Shown in pieces: positions 15,925-28,982 of a stretch of DNA of 64,000 bases (the stretch's first letter is position 1; every line of letters starts with the position of its first letter). The stretch lies in NCBI RefSeq assembly GCF_000421605.1, contig NZ_ATXI01000006.1, positions 47,400-111,399 on the forward strand. Direction: 5' to 3'. Under the pieces are notes generated by a model. It had not been told where the DNA came from. It did no database searches and worked only from the letters and a program-made list of their open reading frames with translations. The stretch is from Thermodesulfobacterium thermophilum DSM 1276 (GTDB taxonomy: Bacteria > Desulfobacterota > Thermodesulfobacteria > Thermodesulfobacteriales > Thermodesulfobacteriaceae). A program made the position numbers and the translations under genes.

Positions 15925-17799
15925 ATTTTCTAAATTTTCTTGATTTTCTAAATTTTCTTGATTCTGGGGCTCTATATATACAAAGAACCCTTGAGGTTTA
16001 TGACTGGTTCCTTTCATTACGCTTAACCAAACAGGACAAGCAACCCTTCCTCCTGTTTCCCCTCTTTCTAACGTCTTACCTGAATCATAACCAACCCAAA
16101 CACCACAAGTATAGGTAGGTGTAAACCCCACAAACCAAGCATCTCTATATTCCTGGGTAGTACCGGTTTTTCCAGCTACCGGCACACCCAATCCCCTGGC
16201 ACAAGTTCCTGTTCCATAAAGAACTACTGCCTGTAGGAAATCATTCATTATAGAAGCAGTGTAAGGAGAAATTACCGGTTTAGTTACCACATCAGTCTTG
16301 TAAATAGGGGTTTTAGCAAACAAACTATCTCTCACTTCTTCTATAAACTTAGGTTTTACCATACGACCTAAGTTAGGGAAAATGGTAAAGCTCCTTGTGA
16401 GCTCTATCGGAGTTAATTCATAAGAACCAAGGGCTATACTATAATTAAAATCTTTAGGGATGTTAAGTTCTAACTTCTGGACCATATCATAAATCTTTTC
16501 TCTTCCTAACATCAAAGCAAGCCTTACTGCTACTACGTTTCTTGACTTGGCTAAGGCATCCCTTAAGCTTATAGGACCTAAATACTGCCCATCATAATTT
16601 CCAGGTGACCAATCTTTGCCCTGGTCGCCTCCAGGAAGAGTTATAGGTTCATCTGGAATTAAATCCTCTGGAGAGACTACTCCATCTTCAATAGCCTTAG
16701 CCCAGATAAAAGGCTTAAACGCAGACCCAGGTTGTCTTTTAGCTAGAATAGCTCTATTATAAGGAGAAGCCAAATAGTTTCTTCCTCCGATAAGAACCCT
16801 TACTCCTCCGTTTTTGTTTTCCATACAAACTACTGCTATCTCTGGAGGTTCTCTGTTCGTAAACATACGACTAAGAGTGTTCATAAGGTTTTTATATGCC
16901 TTCTTTTCCCATTCTAAATCAAGGGTGGTATAGACTATCAGCCCACCCTTATCTAAAACCTCCGATGGGAATAATTTTTTAAGTTCTTCTTTTACCACGT
17001 CTAAGAAGTAGGCTGCATAAACAGGAATGTTAACATTTTTAGGGTTTAAATGTATAGGTTGAGATGAAATAGCCTGAGCTTTTTCAGGAGAAATAAAACC
17101 TACCTCTGCCATTCTTTTAAGCACATAGTTTCTTCTAGCTATAGAAAGATTATAATTTTGAAGGGGATTATATTTAGAAGGGGCTGCCGGTAAACCTGCC
17201 AAAACCGCTGCCTCGTTTAAGTCTAACTCCCAGACATGTTTGTTAAAATAAGTAAGGGCAGCAGCTTCTACTCCATAAGCCCCTCCCCCTAAGTAAATAT
17301 GATTCAAATATATGGTTAGAATCTGATCTTTGGTTAGATGCTTTTCAATTTGCCAGGCCAAAAACATCTCTTTGATTTTTCTTCTAAGCGTCCTTTCAGG
17401 AGAAAGAACAAGGGACTTAACTACCTGTTGAGTAATGGTACTACCGCCTTGGACTACCTTACCATGAACGATATTTTTGTAAAGTGCCCTTAATAAACTC
17501 CAAAAATCTATCCCTTTATGTTTATAGAAATTAGCATCTTCTGCAGCTAAAAAAGCTTGGATTACATGAGGAGGGATTTTATCTATAGGTACAAAAACAC
17601 GCCTTACTGGACCGATAAAACCTACCAGATTTCCGTGAATATCATATACTAAATTTGTTTGTTCTGGTTTGTAGTTTTTAAGTTTAGAAATACTTGGAAG
17701 ACTAACCTTAAGATAAATAAAACCAACAGCTAAAAATATAGAGAAGGAAAGAAAGATCGATAAAACCAAAATACCTGTCAACTTAAAGACAGAATTCAT
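15910..17799 (-). CDS. mrcA: Penicillin-binding protein 1A, bifunctional transglycosylase/transpeptidase
   Basis: The protein polymerises and cross-links peptidoglycan outside the inner membrane. The 629-residue protein has an N-terminal membrane anchor and a GT51 domain with EDANFYKHKGID (catalytic Glu) and GGSTITQQVVK. The transpeptidase domain has the SxxK motif in GSAFKPF, SRN, and KTGTTQEYRDAWFVG. The last 19 residues are a low-complexity Asn/Gln/Glu/Leu repeat (ENLENQ-like units) encoded by tandem TTTTCTAAA-type repeats. The ATG has no Shine-Dalgarno; TATAAT lies 8 bases upstream, so the mRNA may be leaderless. Confidence 0.93.
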   Translation of the reverse strand: MNSVFKLTGILVLSIFLSFSIFLAVGFIYLKVSLPSISKLKNYKPEQTNLVYDIHGNLVGFIGPVRRVFVPIDKIPPHVIQAFLAAEDANFYKHKGIDFWSLLRALYKNIVHGKVVQGGSTITQQVVKSLVLSPERTLRRKIKEMFLAWQIEKHLTKDQILTIYLNHIYLGGGAYGVEAAALTYFNKHVWELDLNEAAVLAGLPAAPSKYNPLQNYNLSIARRNYVLKRMAEVGFISPEKAQAISSQPIHLNPKNVNIPVYAAYFLDVVKEELKKLFPSEVLDKGGLIVYTTLDLEWEKKAYKNLMNTLSRMFTNREPPEIAVVCMENKNGGVRVLIGGRNYLASPYNRAILAKRQPGSAFKPFIWAKAIEDGVVSPEDLIPDEPITLPGGDQGKDWSPGNYDGQYLGPISLRDALAKSRNVVAVRLALMLGREKIYDMVQKLELNIPKDFNYSIALGSYELTPIELTRSFTIFPNLGRMVKPKFIEEVRDSLFAKTPIYKTDVVTKPVISPYTASIMNDFLQAVVLYGTGTCARGLGVPVAGKTGTTQEYRDAWFVGFTPTYTCGVWVGYDSGKTLERGETGGRVACPVWLSVMKGTSHKPQGFFVYIEPQNQENLENQENLENLENQ

Positions 17800-17807
17800 A
17801 AAAATTT

Positions 17808-17813
17808 ATTATA
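17808..17813 (-). promoter_or_regulatory. -10 box directly before the PBP1A start
   Basis: A perfect TATAAT on the minus strand ends 8 bases before the ATG at 17799. Transcription would begin within a base or two of the start codon. No convincing -35 hexamer is seen at 16-18 bases, so the call is tentative. Confidence 0.35.
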
Positions 17814-17886
17814 CCTTGATTTTTGATTTTGAGAACTTTTTAAAGATTTTTAAAGATGAAATATAGGTATAAAAATAAAAAAAAAA

Positions 17887-18006
<120 letters not shown>

Positions 18007-18019
18007 AATTCTAATATTT

Positions 18020-18065
18020 TTAACAAGTGAATAGGGTATCCTTTGGAACTTTTAAGCTGGTACTG
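18020..18065 (-). repeat. 3' arm of the pre-23S processing stem
   Basis: This stretch is nearly complementary, as RNA, to the segment just before the 23S 5' end (21096-21140). The shared parts are AACAAGTGAATA, GGGTATCCTTTGG and TTTAAGCTGGT. Together they form the long double-stranded stalk that RNase III cuts to release pre-23S rRNA. Confidence 0.8.
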
Positions 18066-18067
18066 CA

Positions 18068-21090
<3,023 letters not shown>

Positions 21091-21095
21091 CAGGA

Positions 21096-21140
21096 ACCAG
21101 CTTAAAGATGCCAAAGGATACCCATATTCACTTGTCAAAG
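21096..21140 (-). repeat. 5' arm of the pre-23S processing stem with boxA-like CTTTGACAAGTGAATA
   Basis: On the minus strand the segment between tRNA-Ala and 23S pairs with the 3' flank at 18020-18065. Its upstream end contains CTTTGACAAGTGAATA (21125-21140), a boxA-like element. The identical 16 bases recur upstream of the CRISPR array at 43017-43032. Confidence 0.75.
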
Positions 21141-21169
21141 ATCTAATCTTTCCACCACTTGTCAGTAAG

Positions 21170-21245
21170 TGGTGGAGGTGAACGGATTCGAACCGTCGAC
21201 CTCCGGCTTGCAAAGCCGGCGCTCTCCCAACTGAGCTACACCCCC
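21170..21245 (-). tRNA. tRNA-Ala (anticodon TGC)
   Basis: The gene on the minus strand begins GGGGGTGTAGCTCAG. It has anticodon loop TTTGCAA (anticodon TGC), T-loop TTCGAAT, acceptor 3' arm CACCTCC, discriminator A and an encoded CCA. It is the second spacer tRNA between 16S and 23S. Confidence 0.96.
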
Positions 21246-21282
21246 ACGCCTTCCTCCTAAACCCATCCTCTAACCAAGAGAA

Positions 21283-21358
<76 letters not shown>

Positions 21359-21402
21359 GCAATCCGCTCACCAAACTTTTTCAAAGATCTAAAATTTATA
21401 TA

Positions 21403-21425
21403 GAATAGCGTCCGCAAGGCACTCC
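21403..21425 (-). repeat. 3' arm of the pre-16S processing stem
   Basis: This arm is complementary as RNA, with a few mismatches, to 23084-23105 upstream of the 16S 5' end. The two arms read GAATAGCGTTCGCAAGGG on the 5' side and CCTTGCGGACGCTATTC on the 3' side. This is the usual RNase III stalk around 16S rRNA. Confidence 0.75.
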
Positions 21426-21437
21426 TTAATTCTCCTT

Positions 21438-23014
<1,577 letters not shown>

Positions 23015-23107
23015 ATTTGTCCTGACCTACCTGTTAACCAACAGGCTGGCCGCAATCTTCAATCTAATTTAAAAAGGAATTGCGGAGCCCTTGCGAACGC
23101 TATTCAA

Positions 23108-23159
23108 TTTTCAAAGAACACTTCTAATTAAAAAATAAAACAGCTTTTAAATTTGTCAA
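23108..23159 (-). promoter_or_regulatory. rRNA promoter P1 with boxA
   Basis: On the minus strand TTGACA (23154-23159) is followed after 16 bases by TATTTT (23132-23137). A boxA-like TGTTCTTTGAAAA (23108-23120) then leads into the 16S processing stem. The boxA resembles the Bacillus rRNA element and should recruit NusB/NusE. Confidence 0.65.
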
Positions 23160-23177
23160 GAGCTTTAAAAAAGAAAT

Positions 23178-23223
23178 TTTTAAAAGACAAAGCTTATTAT
23201 ATCACTACCTGTCTTTTTGTCAA
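23178..23223 (-). promoter_or_regulatory. rRNA promoter P2 with weak boxA
   Basis: On the minus strand TTGACA (23218-23223), a 16-base spacer and a consensus TATAAT (23196-23201) make this the strongest of the four promoters. A degenerate boxA, TTGTCTTTTAAAA, follows at 23178-23190. Confidence 0.8.
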
Positions 23224-23265
23224 GAGGCCTAAGAGCCTCCCAAACAACAACTTCTGCCCTTAACC

Positions 23266-23324
23266 TTTAACAAAGAACAACTTAGCACAAGAGTTAAATT
23301 TAACACAGCCCTGTAAATTGTCAA
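23266..23324 (-). promoter_or_regulatory. rRNA promoter P3 with boxA
   Basis: On the minus strand TTGACA (23319-23324), a 16-base spacer and TAAATT (23297-23302) are followed by boxA-like TTGTTCTTTGTTAAA (23266-23280). Its -35 lies exactly 101 bases upstream of that of P2. Confidence 0.65.
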
Positions 23325-23365
23325 GAGGCTTTTTAAATTTTTATTTTCAATTTTTTCTTATCTCT

Positions 23366-23425
23366 TTTAACAAAGAACAACCTTAAGCTTGATAAAAAGA
23401 ATACCCTAATTTTTTGGGTTGTCAA
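23366..23425 (-). promoter_or_regulatory. rRNA promoter P4 with boxA
   Basis: On the minus strand TTGACA (23420-23425), a 16-base spacer and TATTCT (23398-23403) are followed by boxA-like TTGTTCTTTGTTAAA (23366-23380). Its -35 lies 101 bases upstream of that of P3. It is close behind the stop of the REC-REC-GGDEF gene. Confidence 0.65.
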
Positions 23426-23465
23426 CCCCTTATTCAAAAAATTTATATTTTTAAATTACATGGCT

Positions 23466-24743
23466 TCAAGATTCGACAACTACACAATTTTTACCTTGTT
23501 TTTTAGCTTTATAAAGATTGTTGTCTGCGATGATAAGCATCTCTCTTAAACTGCTTTTAAGCTCAAGTGCCCCTCCGATAGAAATGGTATAACTGATGTT
23601 TTGACCCTGTAGATTTAAAGGAGTTGAGGCAATTTTTTTCCTGAAATACTCTATAAAATCTAAAAAAGCTCTTTTATCTGAATAAAGGATCAAGGCTACG
23701 AATTCTTCCCCGCCAAACCTGGCTACTATGTCTTCTTCTCTTCTAAAGGTTTCTTTTAGTTTTTCAGCCAAATCTTTTAATACTAAATCTCCTACTTCAT
23801 GACCGTAAGTATCGTTGATTTGTTTAAAGTTGTCTATGTCTATCAACAAACAAGCCAGGTTTAAGTTTTTTCTTTTGGCTATACTTAGAAATTTAGGGGC
23901 TTCTTCCATAAAATATCGTCTGTTATAAAGCCCTGTAAGCGGGTCATGATAGGCTAAAAACTCAAGTTCTTGTATTAACTCTATGAGGTCCAAGGTGTTG
24001 TGAACTCTTACCATAAATTCTTCTTGACTAAAAGGTTTTCTCAAAAAATCATTGGCTCCTGCCTTTAGTAAAACAGGTATCATCTTGGTTTTTACTATGC
24101 CTGAAACGACGATAATCCCTAACGCACTTTTGGAATAAATCCTCCTAATCTCATAAAGAAACTCCAAGGTATCTTCTTCAGGAAAATAATAATCAAGTAT
24201 CAACAGTTTAATTTGAGGGTCTTCTTTAAGTATTTTTTGAGCTTCCCTAAGGCTTGAGGCTTCTACAACCTGAAAAAGCATATTTTTTAAAATGTTTGAG
24301 ATAATCTTTCTATCAACAGGCATGTCTTCTACCACTAAAACTTTAGTCTGAGAATTTTTAAAAGCCCTTTTTATAATAAGGATCAATTGTTCGGTAACGT
24401 TTGGTGTTCCTTTTACTAAATAGTCTACTACCCCTTTATCCAGAATAGCTTCTCTTAAGTTTTCTTCATATGAAGCGGTTAAAACTATCGTAGGGACCTT
24501 ATGAGACAACAAAAAATCGATAGCCTCCCCTTTTTCTGCATCTGGGAGATGGTAATCACACACCGCAAGCCCGATGTTTTGCCTTTCCTTTTTCAAGCAT
24601 TTTTGGGTCTCTGATAGGTTTTCTGCAGTAATTACCGGTAGAGAAAGCCTTTGAGAAATAAGCTTGGAGACAGCCTTTAATATAATCCTATCATCATCTA
24701 CTAAAAGGATCTTGTTCTTTTGACAAGGCAACGTATCTTGCAT
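23466..24743 (-). CDS. Response regulator with two receiver domains and a diguanylate cyclase (REC-REC-GGDEF)
   Basis: The 425-residue protein has receiver 1 (ILLVDDDRII; phospho-Asp in AVCDYHLPD), receiver 2 (VLVVEDMPVDRK; Asp in LILDYYFPE) and a GGDEF domain with the active-site motif FGGEEF, preceded by the RxxD inhibitory site (REED, five residues upstream). It should make cyclic di-GMP under phosphorelay control, with product feedback, much like PleD. No histidine kinase is adjacent. It is 18 bases downstream of the radical SAM gene and likely cotranscribed with it. Confidence 0.92.
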   Translation of the reverse strand: MQDTLPCQKNKILLVDDDRIILKAVSKLISQRLSLPVITAENLSETQKCLKKERQNIGLAVCDYHLPDAEKGEAIDFLLSHKVPTIVLTASYEENLREAILDKGVVDYLVKGTPNVTEQLILIIKRAFKNSQTKVLVVEDMPVDRKIISNILKNMLFQVVEASSLREAQKILKEDPQIKLLILDYYFPEEDTLEFLYEIRRIYSKSALGIIVVSGIVKTKMIPVLLKAGANDFLRKPFSQEEFMVRVHNTLDLIELIQELEFLAYHDPLTGLYNRRYFMEEAPKFLSIAKRKNLNLACLLIDIDNFKQINDTYGHEVGDLVLKDLAEKLKETFRREEDIVARFGGEEFVALILYSDKRAFLDFIEYFRKKIASTPLNLQGQNISYTISIGGALELKSSLREMLIIADNNLYKAKKQGKNCVVVES

Positions 24744-24761
24744 CGTATAAGTTTTTTATTA

Positions 24762-27113
24762 TTAATATTTAACAATTTTAAACAACGAAAGGGGGTTGTC
24801 AAGTTCGAAAGTTTGTCTTAAAAATTTTAACAAAGAAAAGTTAGGGATATAAACTCTAACCCAAACTTCTTGTTTTTTTATTTCCATCTCTGTGCCTTCT
24901 GGAAAGTTAAGAGTAGCAAACCTATTTAACCAGAGTTCTTTTTCTGTTAAAGGTTCGATTTTGTAGACTTTTTCCTCTCTTTTTAAACTTGGTTTTTCTT
25001 GTCCTTCTACTACTTTAACGATACGGAGACCTGGGTAAAACTCTAATCCTTGCAATTTGGGAGAAAGACCTGGCTCATACATGGCTAAACCGATGGTTTC
25101 CCTCTCAGCAAAAACACCTATAGGTAGGGCATCCTCCACGACTATTTTAGGATGTGGGTGAAAACCTGAGGTATAAACCAAGGGAAATCCAAGTTTGTTT
25201 AAGACCAACACAAAGAGCCTTATCACCTCAAGCTGAGAAAGAAAAACAGCCTTATCTTTTTTGGTATAATAAATCTCATACCAACATTCTTTAAGCTCTT
25301 TAGATGTAGAGGGAAGTCTGCTCTCCACATCTAAATCTAAATCTTCGAGGTCTTTTTTACTCAATAAATTTGTAATTTCTTTATTACAAACCCCGCACTT
25401 ACTGCATCGATCAAACCTACAATCTTTAGTAATTTCACCTTGGTAAGCCTTAGTTCTTTCTTTTATTAAAAACTCCTTAGAAATTCTTAGGTCTATATGC
25501 TCCCATGGGAGAATTTCTTCTAAAGACCTTTCTCTTAGGTAGGTGTTTAGGTCAACCCCAACCTCTTTAGCAGCCTCAATCCAAAGACTTAAGTTAAAAA
25601 AGTCTTTCCAGCTATCAAACCTTGCCCCTTTCTGATAGGCTCTTTCTATCACCAAACCTATGGTTCTATCTCCTCTGGCAATCACTCCCTCGAGAAAACT
25701 TTGCTCAGGGTGATGGTACCGAAGGTTCTTCCCTAACCTTCTTTTTAAAAATTTAATTTTCTCATAGGTTTCTTCTAAGGAAATCTGTCTTTCCCATTGA
25801 AATGGAGTATGGGGTTTAGGAATAAACGTTGAAACTGAGACAGTTATACTAACTTGGGGGACTTCTTTTCTAAGGGTTCGAAAAAGCTGATAGATGCCTT
25901 CTAAATCTTCTTCTTTTTCTGTAGGAAGGCCGATCATAAAATAAAGTTTTACCTTGGTCCAACCATGTTTTTTGGCAAGTTTTATGTCTTCTGTAAGCTG
26001 AGCAATATCTATATCTTTATTTATAACCCTTCTCAGCCTTTCTGTTCCTGCTTCTGGGGCAAAGGTAAGGCCGGTTTTTCTTCCAAGTTTTATAAACTCT
26101 AACAGTTCGTCATCGATACTACCTACCCTTAAAGAAGGAAGAGAAAATGAATACTTTCTACAAGGTGTGTTTAGATAAAACTCTTCTTTTAGTTTTTTTA
26201 CCAACGTTTTAAGTGCAGTATAATCTCCAGCAGAAAGGCTCATTAAAGAGGCTTCTGTAATCCCGGTAGTTAGAAAATTTTTCTTTATCTGGTTTATCAC
26301 ATAAAACGGGTCTTTTTCTCTTACAGGGCGATAGTAAAAACTTGCCTCGCAAAAACGACATCCCCTGGTACAACCTCTTGAAATTTCCATCGGGATTCGG
26401 TCGTGAGAAAGCTCGATTACAGGGATACCAAACTCCCAACTTAAGGTTTCTAAGTTTAAATCCTTTAAAATCCTTCTTTTCACCTGGTTTCTTATCAGAG
26501 GAACATAAACTCCCTCTATTTTGGTTAATTCTTCCCAGAGGGTGGTACGAGGTTTTTTACTATTTTTCCAGTTTTTATAAACCTCAAACACCTCAAAAAT
26601 AGCCTCTTCTGCGTCTCCTATGATAAAAGCATCAAAAAACTCTGCTACAGGCTCTGGATTCCCACAACTTGGACCTCCCCCTAAAACCAAAGGGGCATCT
26701 CTTTTTCTATCTTGAGCCTTTAAAGGAACTCCGGCAAGGTCTAATATCTGTAAGATTCCGGTAGCTGAAAGCTCATAAGCATAGCTTATTCCTATGACGT
26801 CAAAATCTCTGAGAGGTTTTCGGTAGTTCCAACTTAATAAAGGATAGCCTTTAGTCTTTAAGGCATTTTCTAAGTCAGGGGCTACAGCAAAACCTAAATC
26901 TGCTAAATATTGTTCTTTCTGGTTGACCAGATAAGCTAAAATGTTAATTCCTAAATGGGAACGACCTATTTCATAGAGGTCTGGATAGCAAAAGCAAACC
27001 TTTAGAACTGTATTTTCCCAGTCTTTCTTTTTAAAAAAAGGTTCTTCTCCTAAGTACCGAGAAGGTCTTTTAATGTTTATAAGTATTTGATAAGGATAGT
27101 CAGTCATTTCCAC
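24762..27113 (-). CDS. B12-binding-type radical SAM protein fused to a DUF2344 domain
   Basis: The 783-residue protein matches the two-part family TIGR03960 plus TIGR03936. An N-terminal cobalamin-binding-like domain (residues about 1-200) is followed by a radical SAM domain with the [4Fe-4S] motif [13 protein letters not shown] (about residue 248). Next come an extra Cys cluster ([15 protein letters not shown]) and a C-terminal DUF2344 domain ([12 protein letters not shown]). The substrate is unknown; relatives are linked to tRNA or ribosomal modification only by context (ribonuclease G genes in other genomes). It diverges from mreB and heads a two-gene operon. Confidence 0.88.
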   Translation of the reverse strand: MEMTDYPYQILINIKRPSRYLGEEPFFKKKDWENTVLKVCFCYPDLYEIGRSHLGINILAYLVNQKEQYLADLGFAVAPDLENALKTKGYPLLSWNYRKPLRDFDVIGISYAYELSATGILQILDLAGVPLKAQDRKRDAPLVLGGGPSCGNPEPVAEFFDAFIIGDAEEAIFEVFEVYKNWKNSKKPRTTLWEELTKIEGVYVPLIRNQVKRRILKDLNLETLSWEFGIPVIELSHDRIPMEISRGCTRGCRFCEASFYYRPVREKDPFYVINQIKKNFLTTGITEASLMSLSAGDYTALKTLVKKLKEEFYLNTPCRKYSFSLPSLRVGSIDDELLEFIKLGRKTGLTFAPEAGTERLRRVINKDIDIAQLTEDIKLAKKHGWTKVKLYFMIGLPTEKEEDLEGIYQLFRTLRKEVPQVSITVSVSTFIPKPHTPFQWERQISLEETYEKIKFLKRRLGKNLRYHHPEQSFLEGVIARGDRTIGLVIERAYQKGARFDSWKDFFNLSLWIEAAKEVGVDLNTYLRERSLEEILPWEHIDLRISKEFLIKERTKAYQGEITKDCRFDRCSKCGVCNKEITNLLSKKDLEDLDLDVESRLPSTSKELKECWYEIYYTKKDKAVFLSQLEVIRLFVLVLNKLGFPLVYTSGFHPHPKIVVEDALPIGVFAERETIGLAMYEPGLSPKLQGLEFYPGLRIVKVVEGQEKPSLKREEKVYKIEPLTEKELWLNRFATLNFPEGTEMEIKKQEVWVRVYIPNFSLLKFLRQTFELDNPLSLFKIVKY

Positions 27114-27212
27114 TTTTCCTATTTAAAGTTTATTTTTAAAACTTACCACAAACTTTTAAAATTAAAAAAAAGTTTTAAAATTTATAAAACTAAATTTAAA
27201 GAGGTAAAGGAG

Positions 27213-28244
27213 ATGTTAGCAAAATTTTTTAGTTGGTTTTCTAAAGATATGGCTATAGATTTAGGGACTGCGAACACCCTTATCTACCTAAAAGGCAGAG
27301 GGATCATCCTTAGTGAACCCTCTGTAGTAGCGGTTAAAGAAGATGGAAGGTTTAAAAAGGTAATAGCTGTAGGAGAAGAAGCTAAAAAGATGGTGGGAAA
27401 AACTCCTGGAAGCATTAAGGCTATAAGGCCTTTAAGAGAAGGGGTTATAGCGGATTTTGAGGTAACAGAAGCGATGATCAGATACTTTATTCAGAAGGTG
27501 CACAACAGGGGATATTTTGTAAAACCAAGGATTATCATAAGTGTACCTTCTGGGACCACCCAGGTTGAAAGGAGGGCGGTAAAAGAAAGTGCAGAAACCG
27601 CCGGGGCAAGAGAGGTGTATCTGATAGAAGAGCCCATGGCAGCAGCCATAGGGGCAGGACTTCCGGTGACTGAACCGGTGGCTAACATGATAGTAGACAT
27701 CGGAGGAGGAACAACCGAGGTAGCCGTTATCTCCCTTGGAGGAATAGTGGTCAGCCATTCCCTTAAAGTTGCAGGGGACAAAATAGATGAAGCCATCGCA
27801 AGTTATATCAAAAAGAAATATAACCTTTTGATAGGAGAAGCTACAGCAGAACAGATAAAAATCAACGTAGGAGATGTTTTACCTGAAGAACCTTATGCTA
27901 CGATGGAAATAAAAGGAAGGGATCTGGTAACAGGGATACCCAAAACCATAACTATTACCTCTAAGGAAATACAAGAAGCTATCAAAGAACCTGTAGACAT
28001 GATAATCCAGGTGATAAAACAGGTGTTAGAAGATACTCCTCCTGAGTTAGCGGCTGACATGGTAGACCGAGGAATTGTTTTAAGCGGAGGGGGAGCTCTT
28101 CTTAAAAACTTAGACAAACTTATTCAAAAAGAAACCGGGCTTAACGTAAGTATAGCAGAAAATCCTCTTCATTGTGTAGCCTTAGGAGCAGGCAAAGCCC
28201 TTGATGAGATAGACAGGCTAAAAGAGGTGATGATTCAGGCTTAA
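27213..28244 (+). CDS. mreB: Rod-shape-determining actin-like protein MreB
   Basis: MreB is the cytoskeletal ATPase that guides lateral wall synthesis and gives rod shape. The start is set at the ATG at 27213 ([18 protein letters not shown]), with GAGG 8 bases upstream; the longer upstream extension of the frame is AT-rich and unlike MreB. The 343-residue protein has phosphate 1 [10 protein letters not shown], phosphate 2 [12 protein letters not shown] and the adenosine motif [12 protein letters not shown]. mreC and mreD do not follow: the next gene is convergent and overlaps the stop by 4 bases. Confidence 0.96.
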   Translation: MLAKFFSWFSKDMAIDLGTANTLIYLKGRGIILSEPSVVAVKEDGRFKKVIAVGEEAKKMVGKTPGSIKAIRPLREGVIADFEVTEAMIRYFIQKVHNRGYFVKPRIIISVPSGTTQVERRAVKESAETAGAREVYLIEEPMAAAIGAGLPVTEPVANMIVDIGGGTTEVAVISLGGIVVSHSLKVAGDKIDEAIASYIKKKYNLLIGEATAEQIKINVGDVLPEEPYATMEIKGRDLVTGIPKTITITSKEIQEAIKEPVDMIIQVIKQVLEDTPPELAADMVDRGIVLSGGGALLKNLDKLIQKETGLNVSIAENPLHCVALGAGKALDEIDRLKEVMIQA

Positions 28245-28483
28245 GAAAGGTTCTTGGTCTTAGCTAAAAACTTTTCTGCACAGGCTTTAGAGCAAAAATA
28301 ATAGATTTTACCTTGAATCTCTATCTTTAAGGCCTCTTCTTTTTTTACGTAGGTCTGGCAGGCTTCGTCAAAAACCAAGTCTGCCACCTTTTTTTTATCC
28401 TTTAAACTTACAGTCTTTTTCCGTTTTTTAAAATAAAGATAATAGACTAACAAAACTAACACTAATATCAAAAAAAGTTTCAT
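28241..28483 (-). CDS. Small membrane-anchored YHS/TRASH-like protein
   Basis: The 80-residue protein has an N-terminal membrane segment ([15 protein letters not shown]), a basic stretch, and a domain with [14 protein letters not shown] and [12 protein letters not shown]. The Cys spacing is as in YHS/TRASH-type metal-binding domains and the PP0621 family. A metal-sensing or metal-handling role is likely from the motif but unproven. It overlaps folK by 4 bases and the mreB stop by 4 bases. Confidence 0.7.
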   Translation of the reverse strand: MKLFLILVLVLLVYYLYFKKRKKTVSLKDKKKVADLVFDEACQTYVKKEEALKIEIQGKIYYFCSKACAEKFLAKTKNLS

Positions 28484-28965
28484 TGTAGTACACCTATCTT
28501 TTTTACGTTTTTTGCAAAAAGATTTCTTTTTTCTTCAAAAATATCTTCTAAAGTTTTTCTTAACACAGGATGAACCCAATCTGGAACAAGTTCAACCGCT
28601 GGTACCATAACAAAATCTCTTAAGTGTGCTAAAGGATGAGGAAGGGTTAAAACGTTTGTCTCTAAGTTTAGGTCTTCATAAAAGATAAGGTCTATGTCGA
28701 TAAAACGATCCTGGTAATCTCTTTTGGTGACCTTGGGGATCTTTCCCAAAGTGGCCTCGATCTTTTTGACCTCAAAAAGAAGGGCAAAGGGGGATAAAGA
28801 GGTTTCTACTAAGGCGATCAGGTTGTAAAAAGAAAAGGGGGTTTTAAACCCCCATGGTGAGGTTTCGTAAATATTTGAAATAGCCTTAATTTTTATCCCT
28901 ATCTGTTGTAAACAAAATATCGCTTGTTTTAGATTTTCTCGTCGGTTACCTAAATTTGACCCCAA
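28480..28965 (-). CDS. folK: 2-amino-4-hydroxy-6-hydroxymethyldihydropteridine pyrophosphokinase
   Basis: The enzyme performs the pyrophosphorylation step of folate synthesis. The 161-residue protein has GSNLGNRRENL, the YETSPWG loop, and the metal-binding DRFIDIDLIFY followed by LPHP. The only start in the frame after the dapL stop is a TTG at 28965, with AAGGCGG about 10 bases upstream. In-frame codons AVLSL before it would complete the first beta strand usual in this family, so the first strand looks clipped or a non-standard start is used. It follows dapL by 17 bases. Confidence 0.88.
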   Translation of the reverse strand: MGSNLGNRRENLKQAIFCLQQIGIKIKAISNIYETSPWGFKTPFSFYNLIALVETSLSPFALLFEVKKIEATLGKIPKVTKRDYQDRFIDIDLIFYEDLNLETNVLTLPHPLAHLRDFVMVPAVELVPDWVHPVLRKTLEDIFEEKRNLFAKNVKKIGVLQ

Positions 28966-28982
28966 ACTAAGAACCGCCTTTT

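Noticed and set aside
17821..17886. Possible small gene or insertion element between PBP1A and 5S rRNA
   Set aside because: Only T-runs and AT-rich DNA are present; no inverted repeats or transposase remnants are seen here or elsewhere in the window.
27087..27212. N-terminal extension of MreB by 42 codons
   Set aside because: The extension is AT-rich, Lys/Phe-rich and unlike any MreB, while the ATG at 27213 starts at the family position with a ribosome-binding site.
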